This document shows positions 10,627 through 20,536 of a stretch of DNA of 64,000 nucleotides, in pieces. Position 1 is the stretch's first letter, and each line of letters opens with the position of its first letter. A model generated the notes under the pieces. That model saw nothing but the letters and a program-made list of their open reading frames with translations. It ran no database searches and was not told the origin of the DNA. The stretch comes from Panicum virgatum (taxonomy: Eukaryota; Streptophyta; Magnoliopsida; Poales; Poaceae): the NCBI RefSeq assembly GCF_016808335.1, contig NC_053137.1, forward strand, positions 5,903,904 to 5,967,903, read 5' to 3'. A program made the position numbers and the translations under genes.

Positions 10627-11580
10627 ATGATGGCTGCACGAACGATGGGTACCGCCCTGGCGATGGCAAGTCTGGTGGTGGTGCTGGCTTTCTCCCAGGT
10701 TGCGGCGCAGGGCAACGGCTGCTCGAGCGTGATGATGACCCTCTCCCCGTGCATGGACTTCATCTCGAGCAAGGCCCCGGAACCGGGGATCTCCTGCTGC
10801 TCCGTGCTCGCTGGAGTCGTCCAGACCGATCCCCGGTGCCTCTGCATGGTCCTGGATGGCACCGCGGCGTCCTTTGGCATCTCCATCAACCAGACGAGGG
10901 CGCTGGACCTCCCGGGAGTCTGCAAGGTCCAAGCACCACCGATCAGCCAATGCACAGGCATGTCAATGTTGTAATCCAATGCAAATCATAATCAAATTAT
11001 ACTGCCCCTTAGACCCGTCAGAAATGAATACATGGTTATCTGATTTCAGGCATCCCAACAGCACCGGCACCAGCACCTTCCAACTCAGAAGCAACAGAGG
11101 AGGAAGAGGCTGAGGCAGCTGCGGATGCACCTTCAGGTGAAGACATCACTAAACTTTAATGTTTTCAGTTCAGATGCTTCTAACAAAACGAGGGTTGCTC
11201 GTTGTTCAATTCCAATAAAAAACAGAAGACAAAATTGTACATCTTACTAGAGAAAATATGATTCAGATGGCCATGCAAAGAATCCTTACACTATGTACCA
11301 AATGTACCTAGATGATCAAACTTAGCAGCACTTCAAAGAATACCTGCAGTAGTTTGAACGCTTAGAACATTTAAGTGCAGAGAGATGCTTTTAGTAGTTT
11401 TTTTTTAATTTCAAATTGATCAGTACACTAATAGACATGGACGTCTGGTTTTGGTAACCTGAGAAGAGTATTTTATTCAATGCAGGAAACGGAACTTCAA
11501 GCTCCACAAACTCAAAGAATGCAGCAAGCTTAGTGGCAACAATGCTTATTCCTGTTTGTGCATTGCTCTATGTCTTCTAA
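10627..11580 (+). CDS. GPI-anchored lipid transfer protein (LTPG-like), second tandem copy
   Basis: Exons 10627-10957, 11050-11136 and 11486-11580 give 170 residues, all junctions phase 1 exactly as in the paralogue. The first donor is GC (tgc aca g|gcatgt), so intron 1 is a GC-AG intron; translating on from that point reaches a stop after six codons. A longer in-frame start at 10549 exists, but the ATG at 10627 begins a clean signal peptide ending near QVAAQ. Cysteines C32, C42, C57, C58, C71, C73, C99 and C109 have the same spacing as the first copy. The linker is acidic (TEEEEAEAAADAPS) rather than Pro-rich, and the tail MLIPVCALLYVF fits a GPI signal. A LINE begins 46 bp after the stop, so the native polyadenylation site may be altered. 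Function is inferred from family membership: lipid binding at the cell surface. Confidence 0.85.
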
Positions 11581-11645
11581 GTGTTGCTACTATAAACTCT
11601 ATGTCATCATGCAGGAATTAGATCTGTACTTAATCATTATTCTTT

Positions 11646-12764
11646 TAACAACAACAATATAGTCTTTTGTCTTAAGCAAGTTGGGTAGGCTAGAGATGAA
11701 ACCCGAAAGAAATGAGAAACAAGGATAAGAGAAGCATAAAAAAAAAGAAAAAGTAAAAGAAAAACACAAGACAGAAGGTAGAGATAGGGGTAAACAGAAA
11801 ACAAGTAAAAGTCACGGTTCTGGCACATTAATTGATAGTCTCCAAGCGCTCCTATCCATAGCTAAATCTTTGGAGATATTCCACTCCTTAAGGTCTCTCT
11901 TAACCGACTCACCCCAAGTCAGTTTAGGTCGACCTCTACCTCTCTTTACACTATCAACCCGCTTTAGAACTCCACTACGCACCCGCGCCTAAGGAGACCT
12001 CGGTTGAACATGTCCAAACCATCTCAACCGATGTTGGATCAATTTCTCCTCAATTGGTGCCACCCCGACCTTATCTCGAATATCTTCATTCCTAATTCTA
12101 TCCGTTTTTGTGTGCCCAACGAACCAGCGCAACGTACACATCTCTGCTACACTCAATTGCTGGATATGTTGCCTTTTGTAGGCCAACATTCAGCGTCGTA
12201 TAACATCGCCGAGTGAATCGCCGTCCTATAGAACTTACCTTTTAGCTTTTGTGGCACCCTCTTGTCACATAAGATCCTCGAAGCTTGCCGCCATTTTAAC
12301 CAACCGGCTGAAATTCTATGACTAACATCTTCATCAATGTCGTCATCCTTTTGTAGAATCGATTCTAAATATCGAAAAGTATCCTTCTTGGTCACCACTT
12401 GCCCATCGAGCCTAACGTCTCCATCCTCATGACTAGTCGCGCTGAAATCACACATCATGTACTCGGTCTTTATCCTACTAAGTCTAAACCCTTTCGACTC
12501 TAGCGTGTGCCTCCATAGCTCTAACTTCCTATTAACCCCTGCCCTACTCTCGTCAACTAGCACCACATCATCAGTGAAGAGAATACACCAAGAGATATCA
12601 CCTTGTATATCCCTTGTGACCTCATCCATCACTAAAGCAAATAAATAAGAGCTCAACGCTGACTCCTGATGTAGTCCTATTTTAATTGGAAAAATACTGG
12701 TATCGCCATCACATGTTCGCACAAACGTCATCGCATCCTTGTACATATCCTTGACGAGGGTAAT
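11646..12764 (-). mobile_element. 5'-truncated RTE-type LINE
   Basis: The minus strand encodes the C-terminal part of a non-LTR reverse transcriptase: an [13 protein letters not shown] block, a catalytic box FTDD in place of the usual FADD, then the C-terminal helical region with IEEKLIQHRLRWFGHV. A frameshift near 12.17 kb separates the two parts. The 3' end (low coordinates) is a short TTG-repeat tail, usual for RTE elements. The insertion is bounded by 20-bp duplications at 11626-11645 and 12765-12784 that differ at one base, so it is fairly young but was truncated on arrival and is not functional. Confidence 0.85.
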
Positions 12765-12784
12765 GTACTTAATCATGATTCTTT

Positions 12785-13401
12785 ATTGCTGTGAATTTTG
12801 CATTATATGCCTTTCTCATATATCGCATCAAACATGTTTTTTCATCCAGTGAAATCAATCCTCACCAATTATCAAGGATAAGGAAATGGCCCACCAAGTT
12901 CATGTGAAATTAATTGCTCACAAAAGGTTTCCAGCTACTTTAAGCTAATCATTTCTAATGTGACATCTTGATGTCAAGCAGCAGTTTGCTGTGAACCAAG
13001 CTGATTCTCACCAATTCGTAGTCCTACTTTGCTTTGAAAGAATACTATGTTGCAACATGTTGATGTGTATTGTGTTCGTGTCAAAAAGTAAGACTTGATT
13101 TGAAACTGTAAATGATGCCAAACATGAATTAAAATGTAAAGGATAACAATAGCGTGTCATCAACATTGTTCTAAAACAGCACGCGTTCTACAAGCCAACG
13201 ATAACCAAGGATTTACACCTCTCAAACTCGTGTTATAAAGTCCATGAAAAACACCAAATTGCAGGCAACCATATAATGATATGCGGAACTAACTAACATT
13301 AACTAAGAAAAACAGTAAATAATAGTGCCCATGGTAATTGGTAAACAATGAATAGTATGCAGAATAAGAAAATGAAGCATAGCATGGTAAATTTGGCATT
13401 A
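12785..13401. other. AT-rich intergenic DNA
   Basis: No open frame, splice-phased exon or repeat could be supported. It was contiguous with 15099-15127 and 20537 onward before the two LTR insertions between them. Confidence 0.4.
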
Positions 13402-13406
13402 CCAGC

Positions 13407-15093
13407 TGAAAGGATCGATGGACCAAGAGGGGGGGTGAATTGGGCATTTTTCAATTTCTAAAACACAATTAAGCAACCTTAACCTATGCAATGCTAGTAA
13501 GGCACCAATTCACCAACCGGATAACTAAGCTACCTACACAAGCTATGAGAGATATAACGAGAAGTAAAGCCTAGCAAGGTAAAACTAAGTTATGATCTCT
13601 AAGTCAAGCACATGAATAAATTGCATGAAAGAAAATGCTTGAATAAAGAGAGTGGATAAGAGACGACCGGATTTTTTTCCCGTGGTATCGATGTGTTGTC
13701 ACACACCCCTAATCCACGTTGTGACACTCACAAAGAGTCTTGTCACCTCCCAAGTCACCGAGACGAGGGCGCTCACTAAGAGTCTCCGTTCACCATCCCG
13801 GCGTGGTGGAGATCAAGCCACGTACAATCTTCTTCTCCGGGCTCCCACAATCCTTGGCAAGCTCCACGAGAAACACCTCGATCACCAAGATCGCCTAGGT
13901 GATGCCAATCACCAAGAGTAACAAGCTAAGGCCTTCACTTGAGTAAGAACCGATCACCAAGAACGGATGCACACAAGCTTCTCTCTACTCAAGTCCTTAA
14001 TCTTGCTTCTTGATTGATTGAATGAACAAGTATGTGAAAGATGAAGCTCAAGGTGGCTCTCAACAATGTATGAGTGTATGAATGTAGCCTGGTGTTAAGA
14101 GTGTGCAAAATGACCCATTGAAGGGGTATATATAGGTAGCTCACACGAATAGAGCTGTTGGAGAAAAGCTGCCAGAAAACTGCGTAGCGCCGGTTAATCC
14201 GACGTACCTCCAATAGTCATCGTCGGTTTAACCGATGAATGTAAACTGCCCATTCTGAAAACTAGCCGTTACAACTTGGGCAGATTAACCGACGTATCAT
14301 CGGTTTAACCGGTGAGTGTAGTTGTCCACTGACCAGCTGAAAAACCAAGTCTCTGGACAACTGCACCGATGTTAACTCAAACCTATCGCCGGTTTAACCG
14401 GTGAGTACAACTTCTGAAATCCTTGGAAAAACCATTTCACTGGTCAATTGCACCGACGTCTCAATTCAAACAGCGTCGGTTTAACCGGTGTATAGAACTT
14501 GAATCACCCTGGAAAAACCAACTCTGGACTAATGCACTGACGTTAAATTCAAACACATCGGTTTAACCGATGTATTGACTTGCCCAGACTCTGCTGACTT
14601 CGTTTAACCGACGTATAGAAACGAGAGAGCGTCGGTTAAACCGGTGTTAAAGACTTTTTCTGATTTTGCCTTTTCTGATTTGAGTCTTGAATGAAATCCA
14701 AATATTCTTGAGATATAAGTTGAAAACCACTTATTTGAACTTTTAGGAACCTGAGTGACCATAGTGTGCATCCATTTTTGATTGATCATGTCCATGCTCA
14801 AGTTACTTGACCTTAACCCCTCTTAATAGTGCGACCTCTACAAAACTATAAAACCTATACTAATCTAAGTGTCCTTCTCAACCTTGTGACACTTAGTACT
14901 AGAAAGATCCTTAGTCTTGTAATAATCTTGAGTTGAATACCGAGATCGCCTTTTTGAATAATGAAATTGAGGGGCCTCTTTTGACATATGACCAAATGAG
15001 CGATAATGATCTATTAAGCTGCACAAACTCATTAGTCACAATAATGGTTGTCATTAATCACCGAAACATACTTTGAGGGCCTAGATGCTTACA
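13407..15093 (-). mobile_element. Sirevirus-type copia solo LTR (1687 bp)
   Basis: It is the same repeat, at the same length of 1687 bp, as the two LTRs of the complete element at 30.9-43.9 kb, beginning tgaaaggatcg and ending atgcttaca on the plus strand. A perfect 5-bp duplication CCAGC flanks it (13402-13406, 15094-15098) and there is no internal region, so it arose by recombination between the LTRs of one element. It is visibly more diverged than the other two copies. A TATA box (14127-14134) and the paired palindromes at 14185-14645 are present. Confidence 0.9.
14185..14645 (-). repeat. Palindrome array of the solo LTR
   Basis: About a dozen sites related to GTCGGTTTAACCGAC/GCCGGTTTAACCGGT occur, mostly in pairs 15-40 bp apart. 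In the orientation of the element they lie upstream of the TATA box, in U3. Confidence 0.7.
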
Positions 15094-15127
15094 CCAGCTG
15101 ATTATGTAGATCGTAGAGAGATCATGT

Positions 15128-15224
15128 TGTTAAGGCCCATTAGGCCCATATTACTGTGCTCTCTATATATTCCACCGTCTAGGGGAACTTGGTCTGTATT
15201 CCATCCAATCCAAGGTTAGTAACA
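15128..15224 (+). repeat. 5' LTR of the short-LTR copia element
   Basis: It is 97 bp and contains ctctatatattcc, a TATA-like box. Against the 3' LTR I count three substitutions and one single-base indel. Confidence 0.85.
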
Positions 15225-15236
15225 TGGTAACAGAGC
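15225..15236 (+). other. Primer binding site (initiator tRNA-Met type)
   Basis: TGGTAACAGAGC directly abuts the 5' LTR and differs by one base from the usual plant copia site TGGTATCAGAGC. Confidence 0.8.
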
Positions 15237-15628
15237 AAGGTTAGGGTTAGGGTTTAATCTTCTCCCCTAATCCCGTCACCACCTCAAGATCCAATTTTTT
15301 TTCCGCCGTTGGCCTGTGCCGCGGCCATCCATAGTCGCCGTCGCGGCTTCTCCTCTTGTGGCCGCCATCGCGGCCCCCCAGTGCCGCCCCTGGGCTGCCG
15401 TCACGGTTCCCCAGTGCCGCCCCTAGGCCGCCGTCGCGACCCTTCCTCGTCGCCTCCCGTCGCGGCTCCTCTATTTCCTCTGTTTTACTCTGCCAGCCGC
15501 CCATTGCGACCCTTCCTCGTCGCCGCCCGTCGCGGCTCCTCCGAATGCCGCCCATCGCGGCACCTCTCAGCACCGCCCGTCGCGGCTCCTCCGAACGCCG
15601 CCCGTCGCGGTCGTCCCGCCGCCTGGCG

Positions 15629-16041
15629 TGTGATATCCTGACCCAGGACTTACTATATTCTAAAGCTTGACCCTCTGTGCTGTGTGCTTGAGTGGCTCAT
15701 GTCTCGATGATTCTGGAGCTTGGCCCTCTGTGCTGTGTGCTTGAGTGGCTTATGTCTCGATGTGATATTTCGGCCCAGGGCTTAATAGGATTAATAGGAT
15801 ACTCATAACAACAAGTTGCAACTTCTTTTCCGGAAGTCAATCTCCAAAGAATTCTAAGGTTAAGCGTGATTGGTCTAGAGTAATTTGGGGATGGGTGACC
15901 GACCGGGAAGTCCTTCCCGGGTGCGCATGAGTGAGGACAAAGTGTGCAGAAAAGACTTGTGTTGGGTTGTGAGGACAGTCTATGTCCTATATAAGCTGCC
16001 AGATATAAGCGGACCCGGCCTCGCGGAGGCGGGATGTTACA
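15629..16041 (+). mobile_element. Cassandra-like TRIM solo LTR
   Basis: The 413-bp insertion starts tgtgatatcctg and ends gggatgttaca, with a perfect 5-bp duplication TGGCG (15624-15628, 16042-16046). It contains a 5S rRNA-like segment, which is the hallmark of Cassandra LTRs. Its 5' part carries a tandem duplication of about 54 bp (about 15663-15716 and 15717-15770, beginning agcttgaccctctgtgctg). No internal domain or second LTR is present. Confidence 0.85.
15840..15927 (+). ncRNA. 5S rRNA-like segment within the Cassandra LTR
   Basis: The blocks ggttaagcgtg, gagtaat, gatgggtgacc and gggaagtcc match, in order and spacing, the internal promoter half of plant 5S rRNA (A box, intermediate element, C box). 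The 5' third of 5S rRNA is diverged. It is a retroelement promoter rather than a ribosomal gene. Confidence 0.75.
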
Positions 16042-16365
16042 TGGCGTGGCTTCTTTTCAGCCGGCCATCTGTGCTGCCCGTCGCGGACTCGCGGTTCATC
16101 CTCGTTGCCCGTCGCAGCTCGTCCTCGCCGGCCCCAGTCTGCTCCGCCCGTCACCAACCGTCCGCTCCGCCTGCTTCAAGCCCGCACCTGCCCCTCCGCC
16201 CACAGGAGCGGAGCCACGACAAGTCTGCTTCACGCCCGTCAAGCCTCTGGTGGCCTGCACTTGCAGCTGATCACACTGGTGACTGGGATTGGATTTTCTT
16301 TCCTTGTCTGCTACTCTGGTTCATTTGGTGGTGCATTTGCTATTTGGCCAGTTATATTATTCATC

Positions 16366-17033
16366 ATGGCAGTCAATTCTATTGTTGTTAATATTGTACT
16401 TGATGGTCAGAACTATCCCGAGTGGGCCTTTTGTGTTCAGACTGCACTCAGGGGTCATGGATTACTCTTCCATCTGACTGATGATGCACCAGTTCTCGTC
16501 GATGATCGGCGCAATGCTGCTGAACTCAAAACATGGCAGATTAATGATGGCAAGGTGATGGCTGCCATGGTCAACAACACTAAATAGTCCATGATTATGA
16601 GTTTGTCTAAATTCAGTACTGCCAAGGAGATCTGGCCTCATTTGAAGGATCGCTTTGTTCAGGACAGTAGTGCTCTTTTACATACTCTTATGCAGCAAAC
16701 TCATATTATCGAGCAAAATCATATGTCTATTGATGAGTATTATTCAGCTTTTGATCGTTTGATGAGTACATTGATCTCTATGGTACCTGCTTGTACAACT
16801 ACTCCATGTCCAGCTCATCAATTCATTGAGAAGTTCTTCACCTACAGATTTGTTATGGGAGTTAGAGCTGAGTTTGATTCTCTTCGTGCACGATTGCTTC
16901 ATAGTTCTGACACTCTTACCATGGCTAAGGTGTTGTCTGAATTACTTGCTGAAGAGACTCGTCTTAAGTCTATGTCTTCTACTACTAGTGTGAGTTCTCA
17001 CAGTGTGTTGGCTGCTGTTCCTCTTCTCAGCCC
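16366..17033 (+). pseudogene. copia Gag (UBN2-type), broken
   Basis: From the ATG at 16366 the frame reads a typical copia Gag start (VLDGQNYPEWAFCVQTALRG) and the helical capsid region (KEIWPHLKDRFVQDS ... MSIDEYYSAFDRLMSTL). A TAG at 16585-16587 interrupts it. The frame is lost near 17034, where the zinc-knuckle stretch (HCNKTSHRSDNC) continues in another frame. Confidence 0.8.
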
Positions 17034-18560
17034 TATGAGCATTGCAACAAGACCAGTCATCGCTCTGATAATTGCTTTGCTAAGTTCCCGGAGAAGTTGG
17101 CTGATTTTCGTGCTCGCCGTGCTACTCGTGGTCGTGGTACAGGACCATCTCCTAGAGGCTCAGTTGCTGTTGCTGCTACTTCATCTGTTGGTACTTCATC
17201 GTCATCTTAGGTTCTTGATTCAGGAGCCTCCTTTCATGTGACATCTGATCAGTCGCACTTGGCTTCTACTACGCCTATCACAGAGGGTACTTCTGTGCAG
17301 ACTGCTGATGGTACTTTATGTCACATCACTCATAAGGGTTCTCTTCGTGATTCTCATTTTACTGTTCCTAATATTTTCTATCCCTGAGCTATCTATGGAC
17401 CTCCTTTCAGTAGGACAAATTACAGACCACAATTGCTTTGTTGGATTTGATGACTCATCTTGTTTTGTACAGGATCTCCGCACAGGGGAAGTGATTGGGA
17501 CTGGCCGTCGCCGTAGAGCTGCTCCTCGCCTCTACATCTTGGACACCTTGCGCCTTCCTTCATCCACTACATCTCCAACTCCTGTGCTTTCCGCTGCATC
17601 TGCCTTCGCTGCGACCTTTGCCCAATGGCATCATCGTCTTGGTCATTTGTGTGGATCTCGTTTGTCTACTCTAATAAAGTCAGGTTGCTTAGGTCATACT
17701 TCTGTTGAGTCTGGTCTTTATTGTAAGGGTTGTCATCTTGGGAAACAAATACAACTTCTATATTTTACTAGTGATTCTCACTCTGCTAGACCTTTTGATT
17801 TGGTTCATTTTGATGTTTGGGGTCCTGCACCTTTTACTTCAAAAGGTGGTCATAAATATTATGTCATTTTTGTTGATGACCATTCTCGTTATACTTGGCT
17901 TTACTTCATGAAACATCGCTCTGAACTGCTCGCTATTTATAAATCCTTTGCTCGCATGGTTCACACCCAGTTTTCTGCTTCTATTAAAACTTTTCGTTCT
18001 GATTCTGGTGGTGAATATTTATCTGATAGCTTTCGCCAGTTCTTGACCTCAGAGGGAACTCTTGCTCAGCTTTCTTGCCCTGGTGCTCATGCACAAAACG
18101 GTGTGGCTGAACGCAAACACCGTCACATCATAGAAACTGCTCGCACTCTTTTGATATCTTCTTTTGTTCCTTCGCACTTTTGGGGTGAAGCTGTTTCTAC
18201 TGCAGTTTATCTCATCAATAGACAACCGTCATCCAAACTCTCTGGCAAAACATCTGGTGAAGTTCTTTTTGGGACTCCTCCACGATATGATCATCTTCGA
18301 GTTTTTGGATGTACGTGTTATGTTTTGTTAGCACCCCGTGAGCGGACTAAATTGACTGCTCAATCTGTTGAGTGTGTTTTCCTTGGATATAGTCTTGAAC
18401 ATAAAGGCTATCAGTGTTATGATCCGTCCTCTCATCACATTCGTATTTCACGAGATGTGAGCTTCAATGAAAACCGACCCTTCTTTTACAACTCGTCCAC
18501 TCACTCTTCATCCTTTTCCACAGTCCACCTCGTTCATGTGTCTTCCTCCCATTTCTGATT
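17034..18560 (+). pseudogene. copia zinc knuckle, protease and integrase region, broken
   Basis: The first 350 bp give the zinc knuckle and, after a TAG at 17205-17207, the protease motif [12 protein letters not shown] frameshift near 17380 leads into the H-H-C-C region and the integrase core with [18 protein letters not shown] and NGVAERKH (D, D, E). The frame stops at 18558 and the linker to reverse transcriptase continues out of frame. Confidence 0.8.
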
Positions 18561-18890
18561 CTTCATCCATGCCACCATCATCTACTGTATCCACACATGA
18601 TGTCCTCATTCCTATCGCACCAACTTCCACTTTCATGCCATCTTCCTCTTACTCTTCTAAACCACCTGCCACCCAAACTTACACTCGTCGTCCTCGCTCT
18701 ACTACCACGGCTAGTCCTGATGATGATCCTGTTGCTGATGCTAGTACTAACAATGATGAATCTCATGTTATTTGTAATCAGGGATATCGTCTTCGTGACC
18801 ATGGCACCATTGCACCTCCAGATCGTTATGGGTTTCCATGTGCTGGTGCAGTTATTGTTGAACCATCCTCTTATAAAGAGGCTTTTGGTA

Positions 18891-20416
18891 TACCTGAGTG
18901 GCAGCTTGCTATGACTACCTGAGTGGCAGCTTGCTATGACTGAGGAATTGGCTGCCCTTCATCGCACAAGTACATGGGATATTGTTCCTTTACCCTCTGG
19001 CGCTGTACCTATCACATGCAAATGGGTTTTCAAGGTTAAAACCAAATCTGATGGGTCTATTGAGCGATATAAAGCTCATCTAGTGGCTAGAGGTTTTCAG
19101 CAGACTCAGGGTATTGACTATGATGAGACTTTTGCACCAGTGGCACATATGACTACTGTTCGTACTTTAATTGCTATTGCATCCTCATCTTCTTGGACTA
19201 TCTCTTAGATGGATGTAAAAAATGCTTTTTTTCATGGTGATCTGCATGAAGAAGTTTATATGCATCCACCCAGGAGGTGGATGCTCCCTTAGGTCATGTT
19301 TGTCGTCTCAGTCGTGCCTTATATGGTTTGAAATAGGCTCCTCGTGCTTGTTTTGAGAGATTTGTTTCTGTAATCAAGGCTGCAGGTTTCTCTTCCAGTG
19401 ATCATGATCCTGCATTATTCATCCATATCTCTCCACAAGGACGCACTTTGCTTTTATTATATGTTGATGACATGTTGATTACAGGGGATGATCCAGACCA
19501 TATCTCTTATGTAAAGAAGTATCTCAGCAAGGAATTTCAGATGCCTGACTTGGGTCCACTCAGTTATTTCTTAGGAATTGAGGTTTTGCAGACTCAGAAA
19601 GGTATTTATCTTTCTCAGTCGAAGTACATACAAGATCTTCTTGATAGTTCTGGTCTTAGCGATACTCGCACTGTTGCCACGCCCATGGATCTTCACTTAA
19701 CACTTCGTCCGACTGATGGGACGCCTTTGGAGGACTCATCTAAATATCGACATATTGTTGGCAGCCTAGTCTATCTTACTATTACCAGGCCTGACATTGC
19801 TCATGCAGTTCATATTTTGAGTCAGTTTGTATCTGCACCTACCAATGTTCATTATGGTCATTTACTTCATGTGATGAGATACTTAAGAGGGACAAGATCA
19901 AGGTGTTTACTTTATGATTCAAATAGCCCACTTCAGCTACATGCTTACTCTGGCGCTACTTGGGCAAGTGATCCCACAGATCGTCGCTCCATTACAGGTT
20001 ACTGTATCCTCCTTGGTTCATCTCCTATTGCTTGGAAATCCAAAAAGCAGGCTGCTATATCTAGATCTAGTACCGAAGCAGAACTTCGTGCGCTTGCAAC
20101 TACTACTGCTGAGATTATTTGGCTTCGATGGCTCTTGGCTGATCTAGGTGTCTCTTGTGACACTCCTACGCCCCTTCTCTGTGACAACAGTGGAGCTATA
20201 CAAATTTGTCAGGATCCAGTGAAGCGTGAACTTACAAAACACATTGGTGTTGACATCTCCTTCACTCGGTCTCATTGTCATCAGAAGACCATTGATCTTA
20301 AATATGTGCCCTCAGAAACACAATTTGCTGATTTCTTCACAAAAGCACAAACCAGGGCACAACATCAGTTTCATCTGTTCATACTCAATGTTTCAGATCC
20401 TCCACTTCCACCTTGA
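18891..20416 (+). pseudogene. copia reverse transcriptase and RNase H, broken
   Basis: A 24-bp tandem duplication (cctgagtggcagcttgctat...) at about 18893-18941 opens the region. RT starts with STWDIVPLPSGAVPITCKWV and the block GFQQTQGIDYDETFAPVA. A TAG at 19206 precedes MDVKNAFFHGDL, and a deletion and stop follow at 19.27-19.34 kb. From 19448 one long frame holds the catalytic YVDDM and RNase H (HAYSGATWASDPTDRRS, STEAELRAL), ending 20416. Confidence 0.85.
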
Positions 20417-20420
20417 GTTT

Positions 20421-20433
20421 GAAGGGGGGGGGG
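20421..20433 (+). other. Polypurine tract of the short-LTR copia
   Basis: The run gaagggggggggg lies directly before the 3' LTR and primes plus-strand synthesis in such elements. Confidence 0.75.
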
Positions 20434-20531
20434 TGTTAAGGCCCATTAGGCCCATATTACTGTGCTCTCTATATATCCCATCGTCTAGGGGGGACTTGGT
20501 CTGTATTCCATCCAATCCAAGGTTAGTAACA
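20434..20531 (+). repeat. 3' LTR of the short-LTR copia element
   Basis: 98 bp, nearly identical to 15128-15224, followed by the CATGT duplication. Confidence 0.85.
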
Positions 20532-20536
20532 CATGT

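Larger units (their letters stand above)
15128..20531 (+). mobile_element. Decayed Ty1/copia element with 97-98 bp LTRs
   Basis: The LTRs at 15128-15224 and 20434-20531 begin tgttaaggccc and end gttagtaaca, and the 5-bp duplication CATGT flanks the whole (15123-15127, 20532-20536). A primer site TGGTAACAGAGC and a G-rich polypurine tract are in place, and Gag, protease/integrase, reverse transcriptase and RNase H regions follow in copia order. Many stops and frameshifts make it inactive. A 413-bp solo LTR of another element sits in the leader. The leader itself (15.24-16.36 kb without that insertion) is a GC-rich stretch with repeated cgccgcccgtcgcggc units. Confidence 0.9.

Noticed and set aside
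13652..13921. Repeated small frames beginning VTLTKSLVTSQVTETR at 13.7, 31.1 and 42.5 kb
   Set aside because: They fall inside the three copies of the Sirevirus LTR and are non-coding U5/R sequence.
15840..15927. Functional 5S rRNA gene
   Set aside because: The 5' third does not match and the segment lies inside an LTR with its own target duplication.
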